The translations under genes and the position numbers were made by a program. The notes below the pieces were generated by a model. The model was not told the DNA's origin and ran no database searches. It was given only the letters and a program-made list of their open reading frames with translations. Shown one piece after another: positions 49,088-58,999 of a stretch of 64,000 nt of DNA (position 1 is the stretch's first letter; the number at the start of each line of letters is the position of its first letter). This DNA is from JACDHG01 sp963811585 (GTDB taxonomy: Bacteria > Actinomycetota > Actinomycetes > Propionibacteriales > Nocardioidaceae), in the NCBI GenBank assembly GCA_963811585.1, contig CAWERR010000006.1:372001-436000 (forward strand). The letters run 5' to 3'.

Positions 49088-49964
49088 TCAGCTTCGCGCG
49101 CGCGCCGATGGGCGGATCAGGCCCTCCTGCGCCACCGAGGCGATCAGCTTTCCCTCGCGGCTGAAGACCCTGCCGAGCGCAAAGCCGCGGCCGCCCGACG
49201 CCGACGGCGAGTGCTGGTCGTAGAGCATCCACTCGTCGGAGCGGAACGGTCGGTGGAACCACATCGAGTGGTCGAGCGAGGCCGGCTGCGATCTGGCGCG
49301 ACGTGATGATCAGCCCGTGCGGGACGAGACTGACGCCGAGCAGGGTGAGGTCGCTGGCGTAGGTGAGCACGCAGGTGTTCGTGACCAGGTCGTCCGGCAC
49401 CTTGTCGGACGCGCGGACCCAGATCTGGGTGCGGGCAGGCTCGGTCGGGCTCTCCAGCGCCCGCCCGGCCGGGAGTCGGCGGCATACCGCACATCGAGCG
49501 CCGCCCACTCGCGCTCCCAGGAACGGTCGTCGTCGCGGCCGGTGACGCGTCGGACCAGGTCGCCCATCGGACGGGCAGTCCTCTGGGTCGGGAACGTCCG
49601 GCATCGCGTCTTGATGGTCGAAGCCGATCTCGTCGATGTGGAACGACGCGGTCAGGTAGAAGATCGACTTGCCGTGCTGGCGGGCGACCACGCGGCGCGT
49701 CGAGAACGAGCGGCCGTCGCGGATCCGCTCGACGTCGTAGATGATCGGCACGGCGGTGTCGCCGGGGCGCAGGAAGTACGAGTGCAGGGAGTGCACAGCG
49801 AGGCCTTCGTCGACGGTGCGGCAGGTGGCGCGCAGCGCCTGCGCCGCAACTTGTCCGCCGAACACCCGCTGCATCGCGGTGTCAGGTTGGCGACCGCGGT
49901 AGAGGTCCTCTTCAAGCTGCTCGAGCTCGAGGAGGTCGAGCAGGGCAGGCACAGTGTTCGGCAC
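49088..49964 (-). CDS. tesB: Acyl-CoA thioesterase II, TesB-type (interrupted by indels)
   Basis: Double-hotdog acyl-CoA thioesterase. The N terminus reads LLDLLELEQLEEDLYRGRQP, then FGGQVAAQALRATCRTVDE, VHSLHSYFLRPGDTAVPIIY and SFSTRRVVARQHGKSIFYLT. The later pieces give TEPARTQIWVRASDKVPDD, SLDHSMWFHRPFRSDEWMLY, and SVAQEGLIRPSARARS at the end, with the catalytic Asp, Thr/Ser and Gln region of TesB. Indels split the second half. The GTG at 49964 starts the family N terminus. It frees fatty acids from CoA. Confidence 0.85.
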
Positions 49965-49987
49965 CCGCCGATCATGCCATTCGCTAC

Positions 49988-50041
49988 CCCTTACGTCCGT
50001 GCTAGCGGGCGCCCGGGCGGCCGCTAGCACGGACGCAAGGG
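49988..50041. terminator. Long hairpin (48-nt element, copy 2) after the sulfotransferase
   Basis: Arms of 21 bases (49988-50008 and 50021-50041) pair with one mismatch around a GCGCCC-GGGCGG loop. Within it, 49991-50038 matches the element at 14243-14290. It starts just after the sulfotransferase stop on the minus strand, so it probably ends that transcript before tesB. There is no T run. Confidence 0.7.
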
Positions 50042-50045
50042 CCGA

Positions 50046-50927
50046 TCAGCGGTGGAGCCAGGCACCGAGGTCGGGCGGTCCGAGCGCCGCGACCCGCTGC
50101 TCGTAGTGGGCGGTCTCGTCGGCGCTGAGGAGATCGCGGCCGGCACCAGTCGTCCCCCGGCGGAAGAAGGCATTCACATCCTTGAGGACGGATACGCCCC
50201 CGCTGGGGACGAGCCTGTCGGCGTGCACGCGCATCTGCTCGAACGTCGCGGCCTCGACCAGCGACGGCCAGGTCTGCTCCTCCACGTCGATGGAAAGGAC
50301 ATGCGCCAGCCCACGCATCTGGGCTTCCAGGTCGGCGAGCAAGTCGCTGTAGTGGACCAGGACGACGTTGTGGTCGTTGCGACGCCTCCACGCGTCGGCC
50401 AGATGCCACATCACGCCGCGGATCGAGTCCATCTCCTCGTGAGGTGAGGAGTCGCGATCGATCCAAGCAAGCAGCGCCTCGTGGACGTCTGGTCGCACCC
50501 GCAGGGCGGCGCCTTCGGCGGGCGGTTCGCGCCCGAGCAGCCTGCGCATGACGTCGCGGTCGATGTTGTCGCTCTGGTGGTAGAGCGACACGTACATGTC
50601 GCGCGGGTCGCGCGCCACCACGATGTACGTCGCGCGGTCGTCAAGCGGCAGCCCATCGAGTGGGGTGTGGCTCTTGATGAACCGGCGGTGACGTTGCGCC
50701 TCGAGATGCGCGACGACCGCGTCGACTGGCCGTATCTTCCAGTCCAGCCACGGCGACAGCTCCGTCAACGGCGCCGGCAGGTCGGGTGTTTGGAAGACGA
50801 GGAGCGCGCAGATCATCTGCATCCACGTCGTACCACTCTTGGACCGAGTACTGATGACGATGTCGCCATCACGGAAGGGGAAACCGTCCCAACGAGCGCT
50901 GTCCTCGTCGTCGGACTGGTAGCGCAC
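50046..50927 (-). CDS. Sulfotransferase family protein
   Basis: PAPS-dependent sulfotransferase of 293 residues, intact within an error-rich stretch. The 5'-phosphosulfate loop is STRSKSGTTWMQMICALL and the 3'-phosphate motif is VVARDPRDMYVSLYHQSD; the catalytic His is likely in KSHTPLDGLP. These are cytosolic-type (sulfotransfer_1) features; the acceptor is unknown. Its GTG starts directly after the VOC stop, so it should be translated from the same message. A strong hairpin follows. Confidence 0.87.
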   Translation of the reverse strand: MRYQSDDEDSARWDGFPFRDGDIVISTRSKSGTTWMQMICALLVFQTPDLPAPLTELSPWLDWKIRPVDAVVAHLEAQRHRRFIKSHTPLDGLPLDDRATYIVVARDPRDMYVSLYHQSDNIDRDVMRRLLGREPPAEGAALRVRPDVHEALLAWIDRDSSPHEEMDSIRGVMWHLADAWRRRNDHNVVLVHYSDLLADLEAQMRGLAHVLSIDVEEQTWPSLVEAATFEQMRVHADRLVPSGGVSVLKDVNAFFRRGTTGAGRDLLSADETAHYEQRVAALGPPDLGAWLHR

Positions 50928-51320
50928 TCAGCCCTCCGGCGAGTCGTATGACCCTGGTGGTGGCAGCTCCTGCACGGTCCAGCTGTTGCCGTCGGGGTCG
51001 GTGAACGACGTGAACGAACCCCACTGGAGCACCTGAACCTCGGGCGCTTCGACCCCGCGCTCGACGAGGTGCCGACGTGCGGCCTCCGCGTCGGGGACGA
51101 CAACCTGGATGCTGTTCTGAGTGCCGGGGGTCATGTCGGTGATCCCCTCGCCGAACGCGATAGAACACGCAGACGTGGGCGGCGTTACTTGCACGAACCG
51201 GGTGTTCTCGTCGACGCGGGCCTCCATGTCCAAGTTGAACCCAACCTTCTCGACGTAGAAGTCGATCGCCCTGTCGACATCGGTCACGGGGATGAAGATG
51301 AGCTCGATCTTGCACTCCAT
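50928..51320 (-). CDS. VOC-family (glyoxalase/dioxygenase-like) protein
   Basis: A 130-residue single VOC domain: MECKIELIFIPVTDVDRAID, FYVEKVGFNLDMEARV, TSACSIAFGEGITDM, SIQVVVPDAEAARRHLVERG and SFTSFTDPDGNSWTVQELPP. This matches the common actinobacterial glyoxalase-like group. GGAGGCAGCC lies directly before the chosen ATG at 51320. Its TGA abuts the GTG of the sulfotransferase, suggesting an operon, though no metabolic link is evident. Confidence 0.85.
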   Translation of the reverse strand: MECKIELIFIPVTDVDRAIDFYVEKVGFNLDMEARVDENTRFVQVTPPTSACSIAFGEGITDMTPGTQNSIQVVVPDAEAARRHLVERGVEAPEVQVLQWGSFTSFTDPDGNSWTVQELPPPGSYDSPEG

Positions 51321-51455
51321 GGCTGCCTCCGTTTCGTCGCCGCCAGGCCGGGTGCCCACGACATGGCCACCATCCTGGCCGACACCACCGACACTGCCCG
51401 CAACCGGTCCGTCCCGGGTCAGTTCACGGGTTGCCCGCAGTCGTAGATTGGGTGA

Positions 51456-52866
51456 GTGAGCCACAGCGAGCAAGCAATCAGCAGCCCACCCCACATCACC
51501 ACCCTCGGCCAGCTCCGCGCGACCGACCACGTGCACCGCACCGTCAAGGCAGAGATCCGCGACAACCTCACCAGGGCACTAGGCGCGGGACAGCCCACGT
51601 TTCCCGGCATCGTCGGCTTCGACGACACCGTGCTGCCCGAGGTCGAGACCTCGTTGCTCGCCGGGCACGACTTCGTCCTGCTCGGCGAGCGCGGCCAGGG
51701 CAAGACCCGGCTGATGCGCACGCTGGTCGGGCTCCTCGACGAGTGGACGCCCGTCGTCGCCGGCTGCGAGATCAACGACCATCCCTACGCACCGGTCTGC
51801 CTGCGCTGCCGCACCTGCTCGCCGAGCTCGGCGACGAGCTGCCGATCGGCTGGCGGCACCGCTCGCACCGGTACGGCGAGAAGCTCGCGACGCCCGACAC
51901 CAGCGTCGGCGACCTGATCGGCGACGTCGACCCGACCAAGGTCGCCGAGGGCCGCACCCTCGGCGACCCGGAGACCGTCCACTACGGCCTGCTCCCCCGC
52001 GCCAACCGCGGCATCTTCGGGATCAACGAGCTGCCCGACCTCGCCGAGCGCATCCAGGTCGCGCTGTTCAACGTGCTGGAGGAGCGCGACATCCAGGTGC
52101 GTGGCTACGCGCTGCGGCTGCCGCTCGACCTGCTGCTCGTCGCCTCGGCCAACCCGGAGGACTACACCAACCGCGGCCGCATCATCACCCCGCTCAAGGA
52201 CCGGTTCGGCGCCGAGATCCGCACGCACTACCCGCTCGACATCGCCGACGAGGTCGCGCTGATCGCCCAGGAGGCCGACCTGGTCGCCGAGGTGCCCGAC
52301 CACCTGGTCGAGGTCGTCGCCCGCTTCACCGACGAGCTGCGCGGCTCGTCGGCGGTCGACCAGCGCTCTGGCGTCTCGGCCCGGTTCGCCGTCGCCGCCG
52401 TCGAAGGCAGCGGGTGCCGCCCTGCGCCGCGGCGCCCTGCGCGGTGAGGAGGCGCCCGTCGCCCGGGTCGGCGACCTGCCCGGCGTTCTCGTCACCCTGC
52501 GGGGCAAGATCGAGTTCGAGATGGGCGAGGAGGGTCGCGAGGACGAGGTGCTCGGGCACCTCTACCGGCTCGCGATCGCCGCGACCTACCGCGAGCGCCT
52601 CGCCGGCGTCGACCTGCACGGGTTCACCCAGCACTTCATCGAGGGCGCCACGGTCGAGACCGGATCGCTCGTCCGTCGGAGGACCTGCTGCAGCCAGCTC
52701 GGCACCGTCCCCGGTCTGGCGCGGTGCTCGACGCGCTCGGTGTCAGCGAGGACAACGTCTCACCAGGCCAGGTGGCCGCCGCGGTCGAGTTCGTGCTCGA
52801 AGGGCTGCACCTGACCCGCCGGCTGTCGAAGGACAGCGTCGACGGCACCACGATCTACGGAAGCTG
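51456..52866 (+). CDS. MoxR/ChlI-like AAA+ ATPase (interrupted by indels)
   Basis: AAA+ protein of about 460 residues of the MoxR / magnesium-chelatase ChlI group. Walker A is LLGERGQGKTRLMRTLVGLL. Other blocks are YGLLPRANRGIFGINELPDL, then VALFNVLEERDIQVRG, ASANPEDYTNRGRIITPLKD (sensor 1) and VDQRSGVSARFAVAAVE (sensor 2). Indels lie near 51800 and in 52410-52790. The GTG at 51456 starts the family N terminus. Its stop is three bases from the GTG of the VWA gene, so the two form the usual ATPase/VWA chaperone pair. Confidence 0.87.
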
Positions 52867-52868
52867 AC

Positions 52869-54867
52869 CGTGTCCGCCTGGCCGACGCCGGCGCCGTCGG
52901 CACCGCGGCGACGGCTACCGGTACGGCGCCTGGCACGGCGGTCCCGATCCTCTCGCGGCGCCGTTCGACGTCCGCGCAGCCGTCGACGAGCTCGGCCGAG
53001 GACATGCTCGAGGGCCGCAGTGTGCGCGATGCACTGCGCGACCTGCTGCGCCGCGGGATCGACGGCGGCGCGGGCTCGGCGACCTGCGCCGCGACATCGA
53101 CCGGCGCCGCCGCCAGCTGCAGCGCCGCGGCGACCTCGCCGGCACCCTCGACCGGGTGCGCCAGATGCTCGACCAGGTGCTGGCCGCCGAGCGGGAACAG
53201 CTGGCCGGTGAGGACAGCGACGAGCGCGCGGCTGGCCGAGATGACGCTCGACGGCCTGCCGGCCGACATCGGCCGGCGCAGTACGTGAGCTCTCCGACTA
53301 CGACTGGCACTCCGACGAGGCTCGGGCGGGTTTCGAGCAGATCCAGCAGATGCTGCAGCGCGAGGTGCTCGACGCCCAGTTCGCCGGGATGAAGCAGGCG
53401 CTGAGCGGCGACGACCCCGAGGCGATGCAGCAGGTCAGCGACATGCTCGCCGACCTCAACGACCTGCTGGCCGGCCACGCGCGCGGCGACGACACGACCG
53501 AGCAGTTCGACGAGTTCATGGACAAGCACGGCGAGTTCTTCCCAGACAACCCGCGAGACATCGACGAGCTGATCGACTCGCTCGCCCGGCGCCAGGCGGC
53601 CGCGGAGCGGATGCTGCGCTCGCTGAGCCGCCAGCAGCGCGCCGAGCTGGCCGAGCTGATGTCGCAGGCGCTGGGCGACATGGACCTCGAGAGCCAGCTG
53701 GCCCAGCTGCAGCGACAACCTCGTCGGCGCTGCGGCCCGGGGCTGGGCGGCCGACAGCCGGTCGACATCGACGGTGACGAGCGGCTCGGGTACGGCGACG
53801 CAGTCGGCGCCGTTGCCGACCTGGCCGACCTCGAGGCGCTGGAGCGCCAGCTGTCCCAGGACTACCCCGGCGCGACCCTCGACGACGTCGACGTCGACGC
53901 GCTGGAGCGCCAGCTCGCCCCCGCCGACGTCGCCGATCTCGAGGCGCTGCGCGAGCTGGAGTCGGAGCTCGAGCGCCAGGGCTACGTACGCCGCGAGGCC
54001 GACGGGCTGCGCCTGACCCCGAAGGCGCTGCGCCGGCTCGGCGAGAGCGCCCTCAATCGGGTCTTCGCCCAGCTCGATGCCACCGGCGCGCGGCGACCAC
54101 GACGACCAGCGCGTCGGCTCGGCCGACGAGCGCACCGGCGCCTTCCTGCCCTGGCGGTTCGGCGACGAGCGGCCGATCGATGCAGTCCGCACCGTCCACA
54201 ACGCCGTGCTGCGTCGAGCGGTGGCGGGCCCCGTCGACCAGCCGGTGCTCGATGTCGAGGACTTCGTGGTGGCAGAGACCGAGCGGCGTACGACGGCCGC
54301 CGTCGCGCTCTGCGTCGACCTGTCGTTCTCGATGATCCAGGAGGACCGCTGGGAGCCGATGAAGCAGACCGCGCTCGCGCTCTCGCATCTGATCTCGACG
54401 CGGTACCGCAACGACGCCCTGCAGATCATCGGCTTCGACCGCACCGCCCGGCGGCTCACGCCGCTCCAGCTCGCCGAGGTCGAGCCGGAGTGGGTCCAGG
54501 GCACCAACCTGCAGCACGCGCTCAAGCTCGCCGGCCGCCACCTGCGCCGGCATCCCGAGGCCGAGCCGGTCGTGCTGATCGTGACCGACGGCGAGCCGAC
54601 CGCTCACCTCGAGCCCGACGGCGATGCCGTTCTTCCACTGGCCGCCCGTCCCGGAGACGATGCGAGGCCACCGTGGCCGAGGTCGACGCGATGACCCGGC
54701 TCGGCGCCACCCTCAACTTCTTCCTGCTGGGCGACGACCCAGGGCTGGCGCGCTTCGTCGACGCGGTCGCCCGGCGTAACCGCGGCCGCGTCTTCACGCC
54801 TGAGCTCGACCGGCTCGGCGAGTACGTCGTCGCCGACTACCTCCGGGCCCGCCGCGGCCGACGTTGA
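52869..54867 (+). CDS. VWA-domain protein, partner of the MoxR ATPase (interrupted by indels)
   Basis: A protein of about 660 residues. The first 450 are a long, charged, mostly helical region with repeats of acidic pairs (RREVLDAQFAGMKQALSGDD and similar). The C-terminal von Willebrand A domain has the MIDAS-like AVALCVDLSFSMIQEDRWEP and VVLIVTDGEPTAHLEPDGDA, and ends VVADYLRARRGRR. Several indels lie between 52900 and 54690. With the upstream ATPase it probably forms a metal-dependent remodelling complex; the client is not known. A hairpin follows the stop. Confidence 0.85.
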
Positions 54868-54915
54868 AGTGGCCGACCTGAACCTGGTCGCGGCCGGCAT
54901 GATGTCGGCCACTTC
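54866..54915. terminator. Hairpin between the convergent VWA and permease genes
   Basis: GAAGTGGCCGAC (54866-54877) and GTCGGCCACTTC (54904-54915) are perfect complements separated by 26 bases. The left arm starts at the VWA stop codon and the right arm ends 18 bases before the permease stop, so it can serve both strands. Confidence 0.65.
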
Positions 54916-54932
54916 GAGGGTGGGGCGCTTGG

Positions 54933-56444
54933 TCAGCGTTGGGCCGCGGACTCCTCCTCCGCCCGCTGCCCGACCCGGCTGTGGCTGATGCCGTACAGGA
55001 AGTAGACGACGAATCCCAGCGCCATCCAGACGCCGAAGCGGACCCACGTCTCTCCCAAAAGGTTGAGCATCAGGTAGAGGCACGAGAGTACGGCGAGCAC
55101 CGCGACGAGGGGCGCCGCCGGCACCCTGAACGCGCGAGGCAAGTCCGGTCGTGTCCTCCGCAGAATCACCACGCCGACACTGACGAGGATGAACGCGAAC
55201 AACGTGCCGATGTTGACGAGATCGGCAAGCGTGGTGAGGTCGACGAGCCCTGCGATAATCGCAACCCCCACGCCAGTGATCAACGTGATCCGGTGCGGGG
55301 TCCCGAACTTCGGGTGCACCCTCGCCAAGCCGACCGGTAGCAGACCGTCGCGTGCCATGGCGAAGGCGACCCGGGACTGTCCGAGCATGAGGATCATCAC
55401 GACCACGACGAGTCCGATACACGCGCCGACGGATATCAGGTCACCCATCCAGTCGACGCCGTTCACCTTGAATGCCGTGGCCAGCGGCGCGGCGTCCTCG
55501 GGATCGATGTCCTCATAGCTCTGCATCCCGGTGACAACGATGCTGACGGCCATGTAGAGGACGGTGACGATCGCGAGCGAACCCAAGATCCCTATCGGCA
55601 CGTCTCGCTGCGGATTGCGGGCCTCCTCGGCCGTGGTGGCGACGACATCGAACCCGATGAATGCGAAGAACACGATGGCCGCGCCGCTGATGACGCCACC
55701 CCAGCCGTAGACGGCCGGTTCCATGCCGAAGATCGTCTGGATCAGGGGCAGGTCGAGCCAACTGTCGTCCCCAGCCGCTGGAGTGGCCGACGGTGGGATG
55801 AACGGCGAGTAGTTGTCGGCGGAGATGTAGCCGATGCCGCCGATGATGACCGCGGCGACGACTGTGAGCTTGATCGCCACGACTATTTGGTTGACCAAGC
55901 TCGACAGCTTGATGCCACCGATCAAGATCCCCATCACAACGAGTGCGATGAGCACAGCGGGCAGATTGAAAACCCCGTCGGGGTTGGCCGTGCTCGACAC
56001 CGACTGCAGTGCCATCGGAAGCTCGAAGGCTGTCCCGTCAAGCAGGGTGTTGAGGTAGCCCGAGAAGCCGACCGAGAGCGCGGCCGACCCAAGGGTGAAC
56101 TCGAGCACGAGGTCCCACCCGATGGTCCAGGCGATCAGCTCACCAAACGTCGCGTACGAGAACGTGTAGGCACTCCCCGCGACCGGGACCGTCGAGGCAA
56201 ACTCGGCGTAGCACAGCGCCGCGAGCGCGCAGGCCACACCCGCGAACAGGAACGACAACGCCACCGCAGGGCCGGCGTTGGACGCGGCCGCCGTGCCGGT
56301 GAGGATGAAGATTCCGGCGCCGATGATGACGCCGACGCCGAAGATAACCAGATCGAGGGCGCCGAGGTTCTTCTTGAGTTGGTGTTCTGGTTCCTCGGTG
56401 TCGGCCATCGACTGCTCGACGCTCTTGGTGCGCATCACGCTCAT
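54933..56444 (-). CDS. APC-family amino-acid permease, cationic type
   Basis: A 503-residue transporter with about 14 helices. The N terminus reads LKKNLGALDLVIFGVGVIIG, then AGIFILTGTAA, the APC unwound-helix motif. YAEFASTVPVAGSAYTFSYA and FFAFIGFDVVATTAEEARNP are hallmarks of the cationic amino acid transporter branch (YfnA-like). GAAGGAGA precedes the ATG at 56444. It stands alone before dxs, on the same strand but with 70 bases between. Confidence 0.9.
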   Translation of the reverse strand: MSVMRTKSVEQSMADTEEPEHQLKKNLGALDLVIFGVGVIIGAGIFILTGTAAASNAGPAVALSFLFAGVACALAALCYAEFASTVPVAGSAYTFSYATFGELIAWTIGWDLVLEFTLGSAALSVGFSGYLNTLLDGTAFELPMALQSVSSTANPDGVFNLPAVLIALVVMGILIGGIKLSSLVNQIVVAIKLTVVAAVIIGGIGYISADNYSPFIPPSATPAAGDDSWLDLPLIQTIFGMEPAVYGWGGVISGAAIVFFAFIGFDVVATTAEEARNPQRDVPIGILGSLAIVTVLYMAVSIVVTGMQSYEDIDPEDAAPLATAFKVNGVDWMGDLISVGACIGLVVVVMILMLGQSRVAFAMARDGLLPVGLARVHPKFGTPHRITLITGVGVAIIAGLVDLTTLADLVNIGTLFAFILVSVGVVILRRTRPDLPRAFRVPAAPLVAVLAVLSCLYLMLNLLGETWVRFGVWMALGFVVYFLYGISHSRVGQRAEEESAAQR

Positions 56445-56514
56445 CGGAGTCTCCTTCAGACGTCCAACCGTTTGTCGGCACGATAGCCCGAAGTGTGGGG
56501 TGCTGCAGATGGCG

Positions 56515-58425
56515 TCAGGTCGAGTCGGCGGCCTTGCGGTCCGGGCTGGTAGTTCTGTCGAGCGCGGCGACCCGGGCGGTGATCTCTCGCGCCAGCGGCT
56601 GCGCCGTCAGCCCGATCTCGTCCAGGATGGCCGCGCGCTTCCCGTGGGCGAGGAACTGCTGCGGTATGCCGAAGACCATCGTCGGCCTCTCGACGCCAGC
56701 GTCGGACAACGCTTGCACCAGCACGCTCCCGCAGCCTCCGACGCGGCCGCTGTCCTCGACGCTCACCACCATCCGGTGGCTACTCGACAACGCGACCAGG
56801 TCGTCGCTGACCGGCTTGACCCACAGCGGGTCGACCACGGTGACGCCGATCCCCTGCGCCTGCAGGCGTTGCGCGACATCGAGACACGTCGCGACCATCG
56901 GGCCGACTGCCACGATCAGCACGTCACGGTCGCCGGCTCGCGCCATCACGTCATACGACCCGACCCGCTCCAGCGCCTCGAGGTCGGGCTGCACGGCACC
57001 CTTCGGCACCCGCAGCACCGTCGGTGCGTCGTCCACCTGGACGGCCTCGCGCAGCTGCTCACGCAACCGGGTCCCGTCGCGCGGGGCGGCGAGCCGGAGC
57101 CCGGGCACCACCTGGAGGATCGACATGTCCCACATCCCGTGGTGGGACGCGCCGTCCTCGCCTGTGACGCCGGCCCGGTCGAGCATCAGCGTAATCCCAC
57201 ACTTGTGCAGAGCGGCATCCATCAGCACCTGGTCGAACGCCCGGCTGAGGAACGTCGAGTAGATCGCCACCACCGGATGGAGGCCGGCGAGCGCCATCCC
57301 GGCGGCCGACGTCACGGCGTGCTGCTCGGCGATCCCGACATCGAACGCGCGGTCCGGATAAGCGGCCGCGAAGTCATGCAAGCCTGTCGGGTAGGTCATC
57401 GCCGCCGTCACCGACACGATGTCGGGGCGTTCGGCGCCGAGCGCAACCATCTCCTCGCGGAACACGTCAGTCCAGATGGTGGCCGCGCTGGCGAGCAGCT
57501 CACCCGTCTCGGGGTCGAAGGCCCCCAGCGAGTGGAAGTTGTCTTCGTCATGGCTCTCTGCGGGCGTGTAGCCGAAGCCCTTGTGGGTGATGGCATGCAC
57601 GATGACCGGACCACGGAAGTTCTTGGCCTGTCCGAGCGCCTGCTCCATTGCAGCGAGGTCGTGGCCGTCGACCGGGCCGACGTACTTGAGCCCGAGATCC
57701 TCGAACATTCCCTGTGGCGCCAGGGCATCCTTGAGCCCCTTCTTGATGGCATGCAGGGCGTCGTAGAGCGGCGGGCCGACGAGCTTGGTGCGGTTGAGCC
57801 CCGCCTTCACCTGCGCGAGAACCTTCTCGTAGCGCGGGTTGGTGCGCAGGCTCGCCAGATGGTCTGCAAGTCCGCCGACGGTGGGTGTGTAGGAGCGTCC
57901 GTTGTCGTTGACGATGATGACGAGCTGGCTGTCCTTGGCGGCGGCGATGTTGTTGAGTGCCTCCCACGTCATCCCGCCCGTCAACGCGCCGTCGCCGACG
58001 ACCGCGACGACGTACCGGTCCTCTCCCTTGACGACATAGGCCTTGGCGAGACCGTCGGCATAAGACAGCGAGGTCGAGGCATGGGAGTTCTCGACGATGT
58101 CGTGGTAGGACTCGGCCTGGCTCGGGTATCCCGACAGCCCGCCTGCTTCGCGCAAGGTCTCGAAGCGCGCTGCCCGGCCAGTCAGGATCTTGTGCACGTA
58201 GGCCTGATGCCCCGTGTCGAAGACGACTCGGTCGCGCGGCGAGTCGAAGACGCGGTGGATGGCCATGGTCAGCTCGACGACCCCGAGGTTTGGTCCGAGA
58301 TGGCCGCCGGTCTTGGAGACGCGGTCCACGAGGAACGTGCGGATCTCGGCAGCAAGCTCGGAGAGTTGCCCTGCGTCGAGCTCGCTCAGGTCATGCGGTC
58401 CCGTGATCTGGTCCAGCAGGCCCAT
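56515..58425 (-). CDS. dxs: 1-Deoxy-D-xylulose-5-phosphate synthase
   Basis: First enzyme of the MEP isoprenoid pathway; it joins pyruvate and glyceraldehyde 3-phosphate with thiamine diphosphate. Intact, 636 residues: HLGPNLGVVELTMAIHRVFD, DTGHQAYVHKILTG, VVGDGALTGGMTWEALNN (TPP motif), NDNGRSYTPTVGGL, DVGIAEQHAVTSAAGMALAG and HHGMWDMSILQ. The ATG at 58425 follows GGGAGCGG. A small SOS-box gene lies 94 bases upstream on the same strand, so some read-through from it is possible. Confidence 0.97.
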   Translation of the reverse strand: MGLLDQITGPHDLSELDAGQLSELAAEIRTFLVDRVSKTGGHLGPNLGVVELTMAIHRVFDSPRDRVVFDTGHQAYVHKILTGRAARFETLREAGGLSGYPSQAESYHDIVENSHASTSLSYADGLAKAYVVKGEDRYVVAVVGDGALTGGMTWEALNNIAAAKDSQLVIIVNDNGRSYTPTVGGLADHLASLRTNPRYEKVLAQVKAGLNRTKLVGPPLYDALHAIKKGLKDALAPQGMFEDLGLKYVGPVDGHDLAAMEQALGQAKNFRGPVIVHAITHKGFGYTPAESHDEDNFHSLGAFDPETGELLASAATIWTDVFREEMVALGAERPDIVSVTAAMTYPTGLHDFAAAYPDRAFDVGIAEQHAVTSAAGMALAGLHPVVAIYSTFLSRAFDQVLMDAALHKCGITLMLDRAGVTGEDGASHHGMWDMSILQVVPGLRLAAPRDGTRLREQLREAVQVDDAPTVLRVPKGAVQPDLEALERVGSYDVMARAGDRDVLIVAVGPMVATCLDVAQRLQAQGIGVTVVDPLWVKPVSDDLVALSSSHRMVVSVEDSGRVGGCGSVLVQALSDAGVERPTMVFGIPQQFLAHGKRAAILDEIGLTAQPLAREITARVAALDRTTSPDRKAADST

Positions 58426-58519
58426 CCGCTCCCTTTCGCCGTACGTCGGCGACGCCTCCCCGCAAGCAGACCGCCAGTGCCGAGTCTAGGGGCCGAGCCG
58501 CTCTGTGCTCGCCCGGCCT

Positions 58520-58891
58520 TCAGAGCCTGGCGCGGAACTCCTTGCCGCGAAAGGCCTCCTCGATGAGGCCGACTGCGCGCTGTACGCGCATCAGGCGGGC
58601 TCCCTCCCGCTCCCACATCGCGATCGCGCCCTCCACCGACTCAGTCGGAAGCACGTCGCGGAGGCTGGTCCGGGCTTCGGAGATGCCGCGTCGGGCGGCC
58701 TCGATACTTGCCTCGGTATGCAGGGCCGCGAACCGAGCGAGCACCACCGGATGTCGCCGCAACCCCTGGTACATCCGGTAGTCGGGCGGGCACTGGTCGA
58801 GCAGCCAACCGATCGCGGTCTCCTCCCACCACGGGACACCGGGCGGCCTCACCTGGTCGGGCCATCCGGGCGGGGCATACGCGGTGCTCAC
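58520..58891 (-). CDS. Unknown 123-residue protein under a perfect LexA box
   Basis: A conserved-looking actinobacterial protein of 123 residues with no function I can name. It starts VSTAYAPPGWPDQVRPPGVP, then WWEETAIGWLLDQCPPDYR, LRRHPVVLARFAALHTEASI, and ends VGLIEEAFRGKEFRARL. Three Trp near the start and long amphipathic helices suggest a small helical, perhaps nucleic-acid- or protein-binding unit. No signal peptide or membrane helix is seen. The GTG at 58891 has no ribosome site; TACTGT lies six bases upstream, so a leaderless message is likely. The LexA box sits 20 bases before the start. Confidence 0.75.
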   Translation of the reverse strand: MSTAYAPPGWPDQVRPPGVPWWEETAIGWLLDQCPPDYRMYQGLRRHPVVLARFAALHTEASIEAARRGISEARTSLRDVLPTESVEGAIAMWEREGARLMRVQRAVGLIEEAFRGKEFRARL

Positions 58892-58911
58892 CAAAAAACA
58901 GTACCACTCAA

Positions 58912-58927
58912 TCGAACACCTGTTCGA
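58912..58927. promoter_or_regulatory. Perfect LexA (SOS) box
   Basis: TCGAAC-ACCT-GTTCGA is an exact match to the actinobacterial LexA operator TCGAAC-N4-GTTCGA. It lies 20 bases upstream of the unknown gene on the minus strand, covering its promoter, and 72 bases upstream of the S15 peptidase on the plus strand. The former is the likelier target by distance. Confidence 0.92.
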
Positions 58928-58999
58928 CTGGCATCGGAGCCCGAACGATCCACTGTGCCCCCCTTACGAACCTCCGGAAGGTTTGGCATAGTCACGCCA

